Numbered from the stretch's first letter, positions 9,900-19,296 are shown. The stretch is DNA of 64,000 nucleotides from Bacteroidota bacterium (GCA_013696965.1 JACCXN010000091.1:62001-126000), one strand, 5' to 3'. Translations and numbers: made by a program. The notes: generated by a model not told the origin, from the sequence alone.

Positions 9900-10178
9900 G
9901 GAATTGATGCATGTTAATAGTTTGGCATAGGTTTAAATTAAAGGTTCTATTTTAAAATTAAGTATTTTAAATAGATTGATTGCCAAAGGAAAGAAATAAT
10001 TAAAAAAGAATAATTAAGGCTGATTTTATGCTTGTAAATGCAAAGAAAAAACAGACTTTCTAAATTTAAAAGATTTGAAAAGTTGAATCCTGGAAATTTA
10101 TTTCAAATAAAATCTGATCCCAGCTCCATTTTTAGTCCTAATTTTAAGTTTGGAAATATTTTTATAGAATTGATATGA

Positions 10179-11459
10179 CTAGGGAATGTCTTTTAATTGA
10201 TTCTCACTACTTGCCACGATTACTGCTACAGATGCATCTCCTGTAACATTTACCACTGTGCGGCACATATCAAGTATTCTGTCCACAGCAACTATTAAAG
10301 CTAAACCTTCGGGATCAATACCAACCGATTGCAAAATAATAATTAGCATAACCATTCCTGCTCCTGGCACAGGGGCTGCGCCAATAGATGAAAGTGTGGC
10401 CATTAAAACAATGGTGAGTTGTTGAGCAATTGTTAAATCATAACCAAATGCCTGGGCTATAAAAACTACTGCTACGGCTTGGTAAAGGCTGGTACCATCC
10501 ATATTAATGGTTGCACCCAGGGGAAGAACAAAACTTGTTACTTCTTCTGAAACACCAAGTTTTTCCTCTACTCTTTCCATTGTAACGGGTAAAGTGGCGG
10601 CACTCGAACTGGTAGAAAAAGCCAAAAGTTGCGCAGGAGAAATTCCAAGGAAAAATTTCTTATAGGACATTTTGGTGAAAATCATCATTAAACCAGGATA
10701 AACTAGGAATGCCATTATTGCCAGGCCAAGTAAAACAGTTAAGGAATACAATCCTAATGCCTGCATTAATTCACCTATTTGTCCGGCAAAATCAGCTACA
10801 ATTGCAGATATTAATGCAAAAACACCATAAGGAGCAATTACCATAACAAGGTCAACTATTTTTAAAATAACTTCATTGGTACCTTTAAAAAAAGCCTTCA
10901 CAACAGTTGTACTTTCTCCAGGTATGCTGATTAATGCAATCCCAAATAACAATGCGAAAAATATCACCTGAAGCAACCTTGTATTATCCTGAAGGGCTAA
11001 AAAAAGATTACTAGGAACAATATCAACCAAAAATTGCAAGGGTCCTCTTGTATTCACATCACCGGCTATTGCTTGTGTTGCCTCTACACGGGGGCCATAC
11101 ATTTGCTTGAATTCCTCCCTCTTTTGTTCGGAAAAATAATGCCCTGGCCGAATCAGATTTACTGCAGTTAAACCAATGGTTATTGCCACAACAGTGGTAA
11201 AAAGATACATTGCTACTGTTTTGCTACCCATCCTGCTTAGTCCGGCAACATCCTTAAGCCCCGAAATTCCTGTAATAAGCGAAACTAAAACAAGTGGAAC
11301 GGCAATTAATTTTAAAAGATTAATGAAAATAGTTCCAAAAGGGGCAATCCAATTTGAATTAAATTCAACCAATCCTGTTTCTCCTGCAATTACACCCCAA
11401 ATTGCTCCCAAAACAAGTCCTATTATTATTTTCCAGTGAAGTGCCATTTTTCTTTTCAT
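10179..11459 (-). CDS. Dicarboxylate/amino acid:cation symporter (DAACS family)
   Basis: A 426-residue membrane protein of the GltP/DctA/SdcL family. It carries the serine-rich re-entrant-loop motif AFSTSSSAATLPVTM near residue 280 and GATINMDGTSLYQA near residue 316, the cation- and substrate-binding core of the fold. Near the C-terminus, VDRILDMCRTVVNVTGD holds the Asp and Arg/Asn residues that ligand the substrate side chain. It would take up glutamate, aspartate or C4-dicarboxylates with Na+ or H+; which one cannot be told. Its start lies 5 bp after aroC, so the two are probably co-transcribed although functionally unrelated. Confidence 0.93.
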   Translation of the reverse strand: MKRKMALHWKIIIGLVLGAIWGVIAGETGLVEFNSNWIAPFGTIFINLLKLIAVPLVLVSLITGISGLKDVAGLSRMGSKTVAMYLFTTVVAITIGLTAVNLIRPGHYFSEQKREEFKQMYGPRVEATQAIAGDVNTRGPLQFLVDIVPSNLFLALQDNTRLLQVIFFALLFGIALISIPGESTTVVKAFFKGTNEVILKIVDLVMVIAPYGVFALISAIVADFAGQIGELMQALGLYSLTVLLGLAIMAFLVYPGLMMIFTKMSYKKFFLGISPAQLLAFSTSSSAATLPVTMERVEEKLGVSEEVTSFVLPLGATINMDGTSLYQAVAVVFIAQAFGYDLTIAQQLTIVLMATLSSIGAAPVPGAGMVMLIIILQSVGIDPEGLALIVAVDRILDMCRTVVNVTGDASVAVIVASSENQLKDIP

Positions 11460-11464
11460 CTTTT

Positions 11465-12562
11465 TTATCTCTGTATTGCGTTTGAAATTTTAGATACCCG
11501 GTTCCTTAAAAGATGATCTACTAATACAATTGCAGCCATTGCCTCCACAATAGGAACTGCCCTTGGTACAACACATGGATCATGCCTTCCACCTGGATTT
11601 ATGTTTACTTTTTCCCCGTTAGAATTAACTGATTCCTGCTCCTTCATAAGAGTTGCAACCGGCTTAAAGGCAACATTAAAATAAATATCTTCCCCGTTTG
11701 ATATTCCACCCTGTATGCCACCTGAGTAATTGGTCCTGGTTTTTATTTTATCATCCTTTGAATAATAAATGTCATTGTGTTCCGATCCTCTCATGCCAAC
11801 AGCTTTAAAACCACTACCATATTCAAAACCTTTCACCGCATTGATGTTCAACATGCTTTTTCCAAGGTCGGCTTGCAATTTGTCAAAAACAGGTTCTCCC
11901 AATCCATCAGGAACATTTTTTATAACACAGGAAATTATACCCCCAATGGTATCACCTGACTTTTTAATTTCTTCAATGAAATGAATCATTTTACTCGCAA
12001 TTCCCGAATCAGGACATCGCACTATATTGTTTTCAGATTCCTCCAAATTATAGGCAGAATAAGGCTTATCCAAACCAATGTTTCCTACTTGAGAAACAAA
12101 TGCATTAATTTTTACCTGATTTTCATTTAATATGAGTTTGGCAATTGCACCTGCCACAACCCTTGATGCAGTTTCCCTTGCAGATGACCTGCCCCCTCCT
12201 CTATAATCACGAGTTCCGTATTTTAAATCATAGGTTAAATCTGCATGAGAGGGACGATAAACGTCCTTTATTTTATCATAGTCTTTGGATTTTGCATCTA
12301 AATTTTTTATAAAAAAACCTATTGGTGTTCCAATTGTATGAGATTCAAAAATCCCTGAAAGAAACTCTACACAATCATTTTCTTTCCTTTGACTTACAAT
12401 TTTTGATTGTCCGGGTTTTCTCCTATTGAGTTCAGATTGTATAAATTCAAAATCAATTTTAAGACCTGCAGGACAACCATCAATTACACCTCCTATTGCT
12501 TCTCCATGGGACTCCCCGAAAGTAGTAAGTTTAAAAATAACACCAGTTGAATTACCTGTCAT
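11465..12562 (-). CDS. aroC: Chorismate synthase
   Basis: The protein is about 365 residues from the ATG at 12562. That start gives [20 protein letters not shown], aligned with the family's usual N-terminus ([16 protein letters not shown]); an upstream ATG at 12601 would add 13 atypical residues. Family signatures [28 protein letters not shown] and [12 protein letters not shown] are all present. AroC converts EPSP to chorismate using reduced FMN. Chorismate feeds both aromatic amino acids and the MqnA step encoded at 1.1-1.9 kb. It precedes the symporter gene by 5 bp. Confidence 0.96.
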   Translation of the reverse strand: MTGNSTGVIFKLTTFGESHGEAIGGVIDGCPAGLKIDFEFIQSELNRRKPGQSKIVSQRKENDCVEFLSGIFESHTIGTPIGFFIKNLDAKSKDYDKIKDVYRPSHADLTYDLKYGTRDYRGGGRSSARETASRVVAGAIAKLILNENQVKINAFVSQVGNIGLDKPYSAYNLEESENNIVRCPDSGIASKMIHFIEEIKKSGDTIGGIISCVIKNVPDGLGEPVFDKLQADLGKSMLNINAVKGFEYGSGFKAVGMRGSEHNDIYYSKDDKIKTRTNYSGGIQGGISNGEDIYFNVAFKPVATLMKEQESVNSNGEKVNINPGGRHDPCVVPRAVPIVEAMAAIVLVDHLLRNRVSKISNAIQR

Positions 12563-12651
12563 AAAGGCAAAAATAGAAAACATATTATCATCTACATACA
12601 AACAGGAGAAAAATCAATTAATTAAATGTGGTTTAAATTATATAAGCCTCT

Positions 12652-12659
12652 TATTTTTG
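12652..12659 (+). promoter_or_regulatory. Candidate -7 element of the hutI promoter
   Basis: TATTTTTG matches the Bacteroidota -7 consensus TAnnTTTG, about 35 bp upstream of the hutI ATG. A TTTA at about 12632 is a weak -33 candidate. Confidence 0.4.
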
Positions 12660-12693
12660 CATCTTTGAAAAAATATTTAAACAAAAACAGGCA

Positions 12694-13950
12694 ATGAATT
12701 TATTAATAAAAAACATTAAAGCACTTCTTCAAACAGAAACAATATTTCGCGAAAAAATTTGCGGAAAGGATATGTCTGTATTAAACAAAATAGAAGATGC
12801 CTGGATTTATATAGAAGAAGATACGATTATAGGATTTGGAGAAATGAAAAATTGCCCTGATTCATACAATGAACAGGCCAATATTAAAATAATTGATGCC
12901 ACAGGAAAGATTGTATTGCCATGCTGGTGTGATTCTCATACTCATATAGTATATGCAGGAAGCCGGGAAAGGGAATTTGTGGATAGAATTAATGGATTGT
13001 CGTATGAAGAAATTGCAAAAAAAGGGGGTGGAATTTTAAACTCCGCTAAAAGATTACAGCAAACCTCAGAAGAGGATTTGTTAAAACAGGCTCTTGAAAG
13101 AACCAATGAAATAATGATGATGGGAACAGGAGCAGTAGAAATTAAAAGTGGTTATGGCCTTACTGTTCAGGATGAAATAAAAATGCTCCGAGTAATAAAA
13201 AAACTTAAAACAATTTCTCCTCTTGAAATTAAATCAACATTTCTTGGGGCACATGCCATGCCGGTTGAATATAAAAATAATCGTTCGGAATACATCAGGC
13301 AAATTACGGATGAAATGCTCCCTTTAATAGCCGAGGAAAAGCTTGCAGATTATTGCGATGTGTTTTGTGACAGGGGATTTTTTACTCCTGAAGAAACTGA
13401 AATTATTTTAAAGGCAGGCTGGAAATATGGGCTACAGCCAAAAATACATGCCAATGAACTTGATTATTCTGGAGGTATACAGGTGGGAGTCAATAATAAA
13501 GCATTATCCGTGGATCATTTGGAATTTACGGGTGATGCTGAAATCTTTGCATTGAAAGACACCGTAACCATGCCTACATTACTTCCATCAACTGCATTCT
13601 TCCTTGGTCTTCATTATCCACCTGCCCGAAAAATGATTGATGCAGGCCTTCCAGTTGCCTTAGCATCAGATTACAACCCTGGATCATCCCCTTCAGGAAA
13701 AATGAGTTTCATTTTATCCCTTGCTTGTATTAAAATGAAAATGACTCCTGAAGAAGCAATTAATGCTGCCACATTAAATTCTGCTTATGCAATGGGAATA
13801 AATAAAGAATACGGGAGTATTGCAATAGGAAAAAAAGCAAATTTAATAATTACTAGTAAAATTTCCTCCTATGTATATATACCCTATGCTTTCGGAGCAA
13901 ACCATATTGAAACAGTTATAATTAAAGGAGAAATAATGAGCAAAAATTAA
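12694..13950 (+). CDS. hutI: Imidazolonepropionase
   Basis: The 418-residue amidohydrolase has the metal-binding DSHTHIVYAGSREREF motif near residue 78, IHANELDYSGG near residue 250 and ASDYNPGSSPSG near residue 325. These match HutI, which opens the imidazolone ring to give N-formimino-L-glutamate in histidine degradation. Other hut genes are not adjacent, so the pathway is presumably scattered. The gene is free-standing, divergent from aroC and followed by the first PA-domain gene. Confidence 0.95.
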   Translation: MNLLIKNIKALLQTETIFREKICGKDMSVLNKIEDAWIYIEEDTIIGFGEMKNCPDSYNEQANIKIIDATGKIVLPCWCDSHTHIVYAGSREREFVDRINGLSYEEIAKKGGGILNSAKRLQQTSEEDLLKQALERTNEIMMMGTGAVEIKSGYGLTVQDEIKMLRVIKKLKTISPLEIKSTFLGAHAMPVEYKNNRSEYIRQITDEMLPLIAEEKLADYCDVFCDRGFFTPEETEIILKAGWKYGLQPKIHANELDYSGGIQVGVNNKALSVDHLEFTGDAEIFALKDTVTMPTLLPSTAFFLGLHYPPARKMIDAGLPVALASDYNPGSSPSGKMSFILSLACIKMKMTPEEAINAATLNSAYAMGINKEYGSIAIGKKANLIITSKISSYVYIPYAFGANHIETVIIKGEIMSKN

Positions 13951-13960
13951 AAAACAATGT

Positions 13961-13990
13961 GCTTTTTACATTAGCTTTTTTAACTTTGTA
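13961..13990 (+). promoter_or_regulatory. Promoter block shared by the two PA-domain genes, copy 1
   Basis: TAACTTTG at 13981-13988 fits the -7 consensus exactly. The 30 bp block is closely repeated at 16079-16109 before the paralogue, including the GCTTT and AGCTTTT words, so promoter and gene were duplicated together. Confidence 0.55.
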
Positions 13991-14026
13991 TCTATTAAAT
14001 TAAATTATTCACTTAAACCATATGAA

Positions 14027-15754
14027 ATGAAAAGAAAAATACTTTTAATATTAAGTCTTTTTGCAGGGATTATGATAAATAATCATGCAAATGCACAAAT
14101 TGTTTTTTTAGTAGAAACACCTTCCAGTGTTGCAGGAAGTTATGGCTTTACTTATTCATCTGATAACAATTGGGGCGCTGATATAAATACATCGGCAGTT
14201 TCTGCTCCTGTTGTAGTAATAAATGATTCTTTAGCCTGCACACCTGCAGTTAATCCTACGGCAATTAATGGTAATATAGCCATGGTTTACCGTGGTAGTT
14301 GTATGTTTAGCCTTAAAGCCTACCATGCACAACAAGCAGGTGCAGTAGCAGTTATAATTGTAAACAACAAACCCGGCGAGGGCCTTTTTGGCATGTTGGC
14401 CGGTGATTCTGCATCAGCAGTAACAATTCCTGTTATTCTTATAAGTTATGAAGATGGCGCATTTTTAAGATCTGCTATTGATGCAGGAACCCTAAATGCA
14501 TTTATTGGAAATAAATCAGGACTATATCCTAGCGACATGGGTTTTTATAATGGGGATATAGTAGTAGCATCCGGTGCCGCAATTCCGCAAGTATTAGCAT
14601 CAGATAGTAATTCTTTCTCAATCCCTGTTGGGGCTTGGGTAACAAATTTTGGTTCTGACAATCAAACAAATGCTACTTTAAACGCTGAAATAAAACATGA
14701 AAATGTTTCTATTTATTCTCAGAGCATGAGCGTAACGCTACTTTCCGGAGCAGATATTTTTGTAGCTCTACCTAAATTCGCACAAGCAAGTTATCCTATT
14801 GGAAGTTATACTTTAACTTATACAATTTCTCCAACAGTTGCCGATGGTTATCCAGCCGACAACCAAATCATTACTTATTTTCAAATAACGGAATCTAAAT
14901 ATTCTAAAGTAAGACTTGATCCAAATACTTTATTACCAATTAAAACAGGTTCTACCAGAGCTGCTGGTGCTTATGCTGAATTTACCTGGTGTTCATCAAT
15001 GAAAGTTAAGAATGCAGGCAATGCTAAAGTTCATGGATTTTCATTTAGCGCAACTCGCGAGAATAGCTCTTTAGCAGATAAAACTGTTTTATGCAAAATG
15101 TATGAATGGAACAATAAAAACCTTTCTAATTTTGATTCTATTTCCGAAGTAGGTAGTAAACTGTATGATTATTTAGGAAACTATCAGGATTCCGTTGTTT
15201 CTGCTTATTTTGAAAACAACCAGGAAGAACTTGAACCTATTACTCTTAAATCCAACCAATTGTATTTAGCTTGTATCACTGTATTTGATGATTCTATTAA
15301 TTTGGGATATAGTTCCTCAATTGATTATTTGTCTAATACAGTTCTTCATGATGATGCTTTTAGTCCTGTTGCAATAAAAGAACTTCCGGGTCAAGCAAAT
15401 CCTACATGGTATAATTCTGGGTTTGGAACTGAAATGGCTCCTGGATTAACTATTGAGTTTGGCCCTAGCACTGTTGGAATTAAGGAAAACAAAATTTCGA
15501 CTTTTGAACAAATGCCTTACCCTAACCCAACCAATAATTACATCAGTATTCCTTTAAAGGGAGATTATGCAGGCATGGTTGAACTTTTGGTAATTGATAT
15601 TACAGGTAAAATCGTGAAATCAGAAAGGATCAACATTTCAAATTCTACTATTTTAAACGTAAATACTTCAGATATTAATAGTGGAACTTATTTCTTCCAG
15701 GTAAAAAGTGAGAATAAAAAAACACTTTCTTTTCCTGTTGTTATTGCTAAATAG
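14027..15754 (+). CDS. PA-domain protein with type IX secretion C-terminal sorting domain (copy 1)
   Basis: A 575-residue secreted protein. Residues 1-24 are a Sec signal peptide (ending NHANAQ). Residues about 40-165 form a protease-associated (PA) domain: YRGSCMFSLKAYHAQQAGAVAVIIVNN, partly quoted as AQQAGAVAVIIVNN, followed by VTIPVILISYEDGAFLRSAI. The middle has extracellular beta-sandwich character with no protease catalytic motif that I can find. Residues about 500-575 are a type A T9SS sorting domain (MPYPNPTNNYISIPL, VIDITGKIVKSE, GTYFFQVKSENKK). It would cross the outer membrane by the Por/T9SS system and be released or anchored at the surface. It is about two-thirds identical by eye to the 16148 gene. 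Function is unknown. Confidence 0.88.
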   Translation: MKRKILLILSLFAGIMINNHANAQIVFLVETPSSVAGSYGFTYSSDNNWGADINTSAVSAPVVVINDSLACTPAVNPTAINGNIAMVYRGSCMFSLKAYHAQQAGAVAVIIVNNKPGEGLFGMLAGDSASAVTIPVILISYEDGAFLRSAIDAGTLNAFIGNKSGLYPSDMGFYNGDIVVASGAAIPQVLASDSNSFSIPVGAWVTNFGSDNQTNATLNAEIKHENVSIYSQSMSVTLLSGADIFVALPKFAQASYPIGSYTLTYTISPTVADGYPADNQIITYFQITESKYSKVRLDPNTLLPIKTGSTRAAGAYAEFTWCSSMKVKNAGNAKVHGFSFSATRENSSLADKTVLCKMYEWNNKNLSNFDSISEVGSKLYDYLGNYQDSVVSAYFENNQEELEPITLKSNQLYLACITVFDDSINLGYSSSIDYLSNTVLHDDAFSPVAIKELPGQANPTWYNSGFGTEMAPGLTIEFGPSTVGIKENKISTFEQMPYPNPTNNYISIPLKGDYAGMVELLVIDITGKIVKSERINISNSTILNVNTSDINSGTYFFQVKSENKKTLSFPVVIAK

Positions 15755-15772
15755 TTTATATTTATTTAATAA

Positions 15773-16009
15773 AAAAGAGGCTGCCCAAAAGGGAGGCCAC
15801 TGAAAAAGCTAACCCCAAGGGCTGACAGGATTACAGAAAATAACAACAATTAAAACCAAAACCCCGAAGGGGTGTTATAAAAATAAACAATCAATAATTT
15901 CACACCTCCGGGGTTGAACTGGAATTAAAAATATTAATCTATAATTGTATCATCCCTTCGGGATTAGCTTTTTCAGTGGCTCCCCAAAAGGGTAGCATCT
16001 TTTGTTTTT
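15773..16009 (+). terminator. Intrinsic terminator of PA-domain gene 1, split by an insertion
   Basis: The left half AGAGGCTGCCC (15776-15786) and the right half GGGTAGCATCT (15990-16000) pair with one mismatch and one G-U wobble, and a T-rich tract follows. The loop would have been AAAA as in the other terminators here, but a 189-bp element now lies between the halves. Confidence 0.65.
15794..15982. mobile_element. MITE-like element with 17-bp terminal inverted repeats
   Basis: GCCACTGAAAAAGCTAA at 15796-15812 is repeated exactly as its reverse complement at 15964-15980, and imperfect similarity continues inwards to about 40 bp. The element is flanked by CCCAAAAGGG at 15784-15793 and again at 15983-15992, which reads as a 10-bp target duplication. 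The interior holds smaller GC-rich hairpins (CCCCGAAGGGG; CACACCTCCGGGG). There is no ORF, so it would need a transposase supplied in trans. Confidence 0.65.
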
Positions 16010-16078
16010 TTAAACCCTTTAAAACAACTATTAGTAAAGAAAATTAAAAAAATTTGCAAAAAAAAAGTAAAACATAAT

Positions 16079-16109
16079 GCTTTATTAATAAGCTTTTCCT
16101 AACTTTGTA
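16079..16109 (+). promoter_or_regulatory. Promoter block shared by the two PA-domain genes, copy 2
   Basis: TAACTTTG at 16100-16107 fits the -7 consensus. The block matches the one at 13961-13990 with a one-base length difference. It lies about 40 bp before the ATG at 16148. Confidence 0.55.
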
Positions 16110-16147
16110 AGAATAAATAAATTATCAATTAACTAAAAATTTACAAA

Positions 16148-17911
16148 ATGAAAAGAAAAATACTTTTACTATTTGGTTTTTTTACAGCCCTGGCTATTAA
16201 CAACCAGGCAAATGCACAAGTTGTTTTTAATGTAAAAACACCACTAAGCATGGAAGGTAATTACGATTTTACTTATTCATCATCATCTGCAACGGGTACT
16301 TGGGGCGCTGATTTGTCTACAGTGGCTATTACAGATACTCTTGTAATAATAAGAGACAATGCTGTTGGAGATTCCCTTGGTTGTACTGCTGCGATTAATT
16401 CTGCACAAATTGCAGGACAATTTGCAGTTGTTTACCGTGGTTCATGCCAATTTGGAAAAAAAGCGCTTGAAGCTCAAAATGCAGGCGCTACTGCAGTAAT
16501 AATTATAAACAATGTAGCAGGTGGAGCAGTTGGAATGGCTGGTGGAGATTTTGGAAGCCAGGTAACAATTCCAGTTGTTATGATAAGTGCTGAGGACGGT
16601 GCATTATTTAGATCTGCAATTGATGCAGGAACAATGACTGCCTTTATTGGTTCTAAGGCAGGCCTTTTTGTAACTGATCTTGGATTTGATAAATCTGATA
16701 TCATCGTTGCATCAGGTGCAGCTATTCCTAAAGTTTTAGCCCAAAACGGAAGTGACTTTAATATCCCTGTTGGACTTTATGTTTATAACTATGGTTCTGC
16801 GAACCAAACTAATGTAACTGTTAGTGCTCAAATTATGCTAAGTACATCATCAGTTTATTCTCAAAGCACTACCATTAATCTTGCAAGCGGTGCAGATGCA
16901 TTTGTTGCTCTTCCTACTTTTTCCTTACCAAGTTATAGTGTAGGTGAATATACAATGACATATTCAATTACTCCTAGTGTTGCGGATGAAGATCCTTCTG
17001 ATAATTCAGTTGTAAGCAAATTCAGAATTACTGATTCTCAGTATTCCAAAGTAATGCTTAAACCAGATCCAAACAACGATGCGAATATGCTGCCAATTAC
17101 AACAGGTTCTACAAGTGCAGGAGGAGTTTACGAAGAATTTTACTGGTGTACTGCAATGAAGGTAAACAATGCAAATGGTGCACAAGTTCACGGATTTTCT
17201 TTTAGCACAAGAAATAATTTTAGAGATTTGACAGGATCATCAGTAAGATCTGAATTATACAAATGGAATAACATAAGTCCTTCAGGATTTGATTCACTTG
17301 TTCAAATAGGATCAATTTTATATGATTATGAGTCTGATTTACAAGATACTCTTGTCTATTCTTATTTCTTAGATTCTAATGAAGAGCTGCAACCAATTGC
17401 ACTTGAAAATAACCAGTTGTATTTAGCTTGTGTTGTTGTATTTGAAGATTCAACAAACATTGGATATAGCAATGCTATTAACCACAACGCAAGTACTGAA
17501 AAGTACAGAGATGCGTATAATCCTGTTGGGATTAAAGATTTATCAACTCAAGCAAGCGTTACATGGTATACAGGATTTTCTGGTGGTAATTCATCCCCAG
17601 CTATAACTATCCAGTTTGGCCCTAGTACAGTAGGTGTTGAAGAAAACAAAATTTCTACAATAGAGCACATGCCTTACCCAAATCCTGCCAATAATTACAT
17701 CAGCATTCCTTTAAAAGGAAATCATGCAGGCATGGTTGAACTTAAGGTAATTGATGTAACAGGTAAAATTGTGAAGTCTGAAACCATCAACGTTTCAAAT
17801 TCAAATGTTTTAACTGTAAGTACTTCTGATATTGAAAATGGTATCTATTTCTTCCAATTAAAAAGTGGAGATAACAAAGCAACTTCATTCTCTGTAGTGA
17901 TTGCTAAATAA
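16148..17911 (+). CDS. PA-domain protein with type IX secretion C-terminal sorting domain (copy 2)
   Basis: A 587-residue paralogue of the 14027 gene with the same layout: signal peptide 1-24 (MKRKILLLFGFF...NNQANAQ), PA domain about 40-175 (VVYRGSCQFGKKALEAQNAG, VTIPVVMISAEDGALFRSAI), a central region with YSKVMLKPDPNN and a WCTAMKVNNANG segment shared with copy 1, and a T9SS type A domain at about 512-587 (MPYPNPANNYISIPL, GIYFFQLKSGDNK). The sorting domains are nearly identical between copies whereas the PA domains have diverged more. It carries an insertion of a few residues near residue 40. No enzyme motif was found. A strong terminator follows. Confidence 0.88.
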   Translation: MKRKILLLFGFFTALAINNQANAQVVFNVKTPLSMEGNYDFTYSSSSATGTWGADLSTVAITDTLVIIRDNAVGDSLGCTAAINSAQIAGQFAVVYRGSCQFGKKALEAQNAGATAVIIINNVAGGAVGMAGGDFGSQVTIPVVMISAEDGALFRSAIDAGTMTAFIGSKAGLFVTDLGFDKSDIIVASGAAIPKVLAQNGSDFNIPVGLYVYNYGSANQTNVTVSAQIMLSTSSVYSQSTTINLASGADAFVALPTFSLPSYSVGEYTMTYSITPSVADEDPSDNSVVSKFRITDSQYSKVMLKPDPNNDANMLPITTGSTSAGGVYEEFYWCTAMKVNNANGAQVHGFSFSTRNNFRDLTGSSVRSELYKWNNISPSGFDSLVQIGSILYDYESDLQDTLVYSYFLDSNEELQPIALENNQLYLACVVVFEDSTNIGYSNAINHNASTEKYRDAYNPVGIKDLSTQASVTWYTGFSGGNSSPAITIQFGPSTVGVEENKISTIEHMPYPNPANNYISIPLKGNHAGMVELKVIDVTGKIVKSETINVSNSNVLTVSTSDIENGIYFFQLKSGDNKATSFSVVIAK

Positions 17912-17927
17912 TTTAATATTTTCTTTT

Positions 17928-17968
17928 CATAAAAAAAGGCTGTTCCAAAAGGACAGCCTTTTTTTATG
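17928..17968 (+). terminator. Intrinsic terminator of PA-domain gene 2
   Basis: CATAAAAAAAGGCTGT(T)CC, loop AAAA, GGACAGCCTTTTTTTATG: a long stem with one bulge followed by a T run. The distal ATG of this hairpin is also the first three bases of a repeat unit (see 17966-18137). Confidence 0.9.
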
Positions 17969-18137
17969 AAATAGCCATGCACGAACCGTTCACAAACGCT
18001 AATGAATATAGCATCGGGATGGCCTTAAAAAAACAAATTATATACATATGAAATAGCCATGCACTAACCATGCACTAACACTTATAAATATAACATGGAG
18101 TCCAAATAAATCGGGATGACATTTAAAAGACAAATGC
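17966..18137 (+). repeat. ATGAAATAG repeat family, locus A (two tandem units)
   Basis: Unit 1 starts at 17966 and unit 2 at 18048, each opening with ATGAAATAGCCATGCAC. Unit 1 ends AAACAAATTATATACAT directly before unit 2. Unit 2 has the CATGCACTAACC duplication and a half-degenerate ATCGGGATGAC palindrome, and fades out near 18137 without a gene following. The first unit begins exactly at the base of the terminator stem of the gene before it. Confidence 0.85.
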
Positions 18138-18254
18138 TTTAGCATTCATGATTTCCTTAGAGGAATAATTAAAAAACAATTAATTATCTGCATTAAAATA
18201 GCAATTCATAAAACATTAAAAAAACAGCGAGTTGGTCAGTTTTTTTTGATCATA

Positions 18255-18434
18255 AAGTTCAGGAAATCTCTGCGGCTCTCTGTTACTTCTCCGTGTAACT
18301 CCATGAAATAATAGGGTCCTGCAATCTGTGCAGACACTGCTTTTTTATTTTACAGAGGGGACCGGAATAAATCCTAAAAGTTTAGGGAATCTCTGTGGCC
18401 CTCTGTGACTTCTCCGTGCAACTCTGTGAAATAA
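18255..18434 (+). repeat. Imperfect direct repeat pair rich in CTCTGTG words
   Basis: Segments 18255-18311 and 18377-18434 align at roughly 80 percent by eye, sharing AATCTCTG, GGC.CTCTGT, ACTTCTCCGTG and AACTC...GAAATAA. There is no ORF. Together with the flanking DNA (18138-18254 and 18435-18540) this fills a 629-bp gap that otherwise holds nothing I can name. Confidence 0.6.
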
Positions 18435-18540
18435 AAGAAACTATGCCATCTCTAATATGAAGCTCAGCGTAATGAGGAATCAATATCGGGGTGCAGAAGT
18501 GTCATTTATATTCGAACTCAGGTTATTACAAAACTTATAG

Positions 18541-19296
18541 CTAAAACCTAAAAAGAAGATTAGCTTGAAAAAGACTTTGGTTAAAATCAAATTGGGTTGT
18601 ACCCGAATTCTTGATATGTACTCCTGTTGTTCGATCAATTAATTCACGCTCTCCAACAGAAAAAACAAAATCCATATAAACCTGGGCTGATAACAAAAAA
18701 TGCTCTGTAAGCGGGAAAATAAGTCCTGCAACAACACCTACTCCTCCTCCCATCAATTGATTTCTTTCCTGATAAAGTTCTTCAGGATCACCCATTGGTC
18801 TAACGTACTTATGCCTTTCAGGAAAAGCAGCAATGGAATCAATAAAATAATCTTGTTCCACAATTCTTCTAAATGTATTTTCTTGCCTATAAATAAGATC
18901 CGCGCCTATAAATCGTGTTATTTTGCTGTTGGTTTTCCGGTATTCAATTCCAATAAAACCAGCATAATGGTAACCTCCTCTTTCATTGGAAGTTGTAATT
19001 AGCAAACTATCCCCAACAATTACATCGTAACTTGTTGGGTCCCAATAATTTTGCTGGGGTGAAACTATGCCTCCTGCTCTTAACCAATATTTACCCTTTA
19101 AGTGTCGCTTATACATCAAACCAAACTCTGATTGATAAGGAGCACCAGCCCCAATAATAACCTGAACAACAGGAGTGAAATTAAGCCAAATCTCATTTTT
19201 GTTAATGGTATCTAATATACCTTGCTCTTCTATTTCCTGCGAAAAACTTTGATTGGAGCCAATACAAACCATAAAGCAAAACATTATTTTTTTCAT
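18541..19296 (-). CDS. Secreted, probably outer-membrane beta-barrel protein of unknown function
   Basis: A 251-residue protein with a signal peptide at residues 1-20 (ending NQSFSQ). The rest alternates polar and aromatic residues in short strands (GEFGLMYKRHLKGKYWLRAGG-like, HYAGFIGIEYRKT, FLLSAQVYMDFVFSVGER), and it ends in SLFQANLLFRF, an aromatic terminal strand typical of Bacteroidota outer-membrane barrels. No domain family was recognised. It is monocistronic, between repeat-rich DNA and bshB1. An adhesin or porin-like role is possible but unsupported. Confidence 0.75.
   Translation of the reverse strand: MKKIMFCFMVCIGSNQSFSQEIEEQGILDTINKNEIWLNFTPVVQVIIGAGAPYQSEFGLMYKRHLKGKYWLRAGGIVSPQQNYWDPTSYDVIVGDSLLITTSNERGGYHYAGFIGIEYRKTNSKITRFIGADLIYRQENTFRRIVEQDYFIDSIAAFPERHKYVRPMGDPEELYQERNQLMGGGVGVVAGLIFPLTEHFLLSAQVYMDFVFSVGERELIDRTTGVHIKNSGTTQFDFNQSLFQANLLFRF

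Noticed and set aside
11465-12601. aroC start at the ATG at 12601
   Set aside because: The 13 extra residues precede the normal family N-terminus, which begins at 12562.
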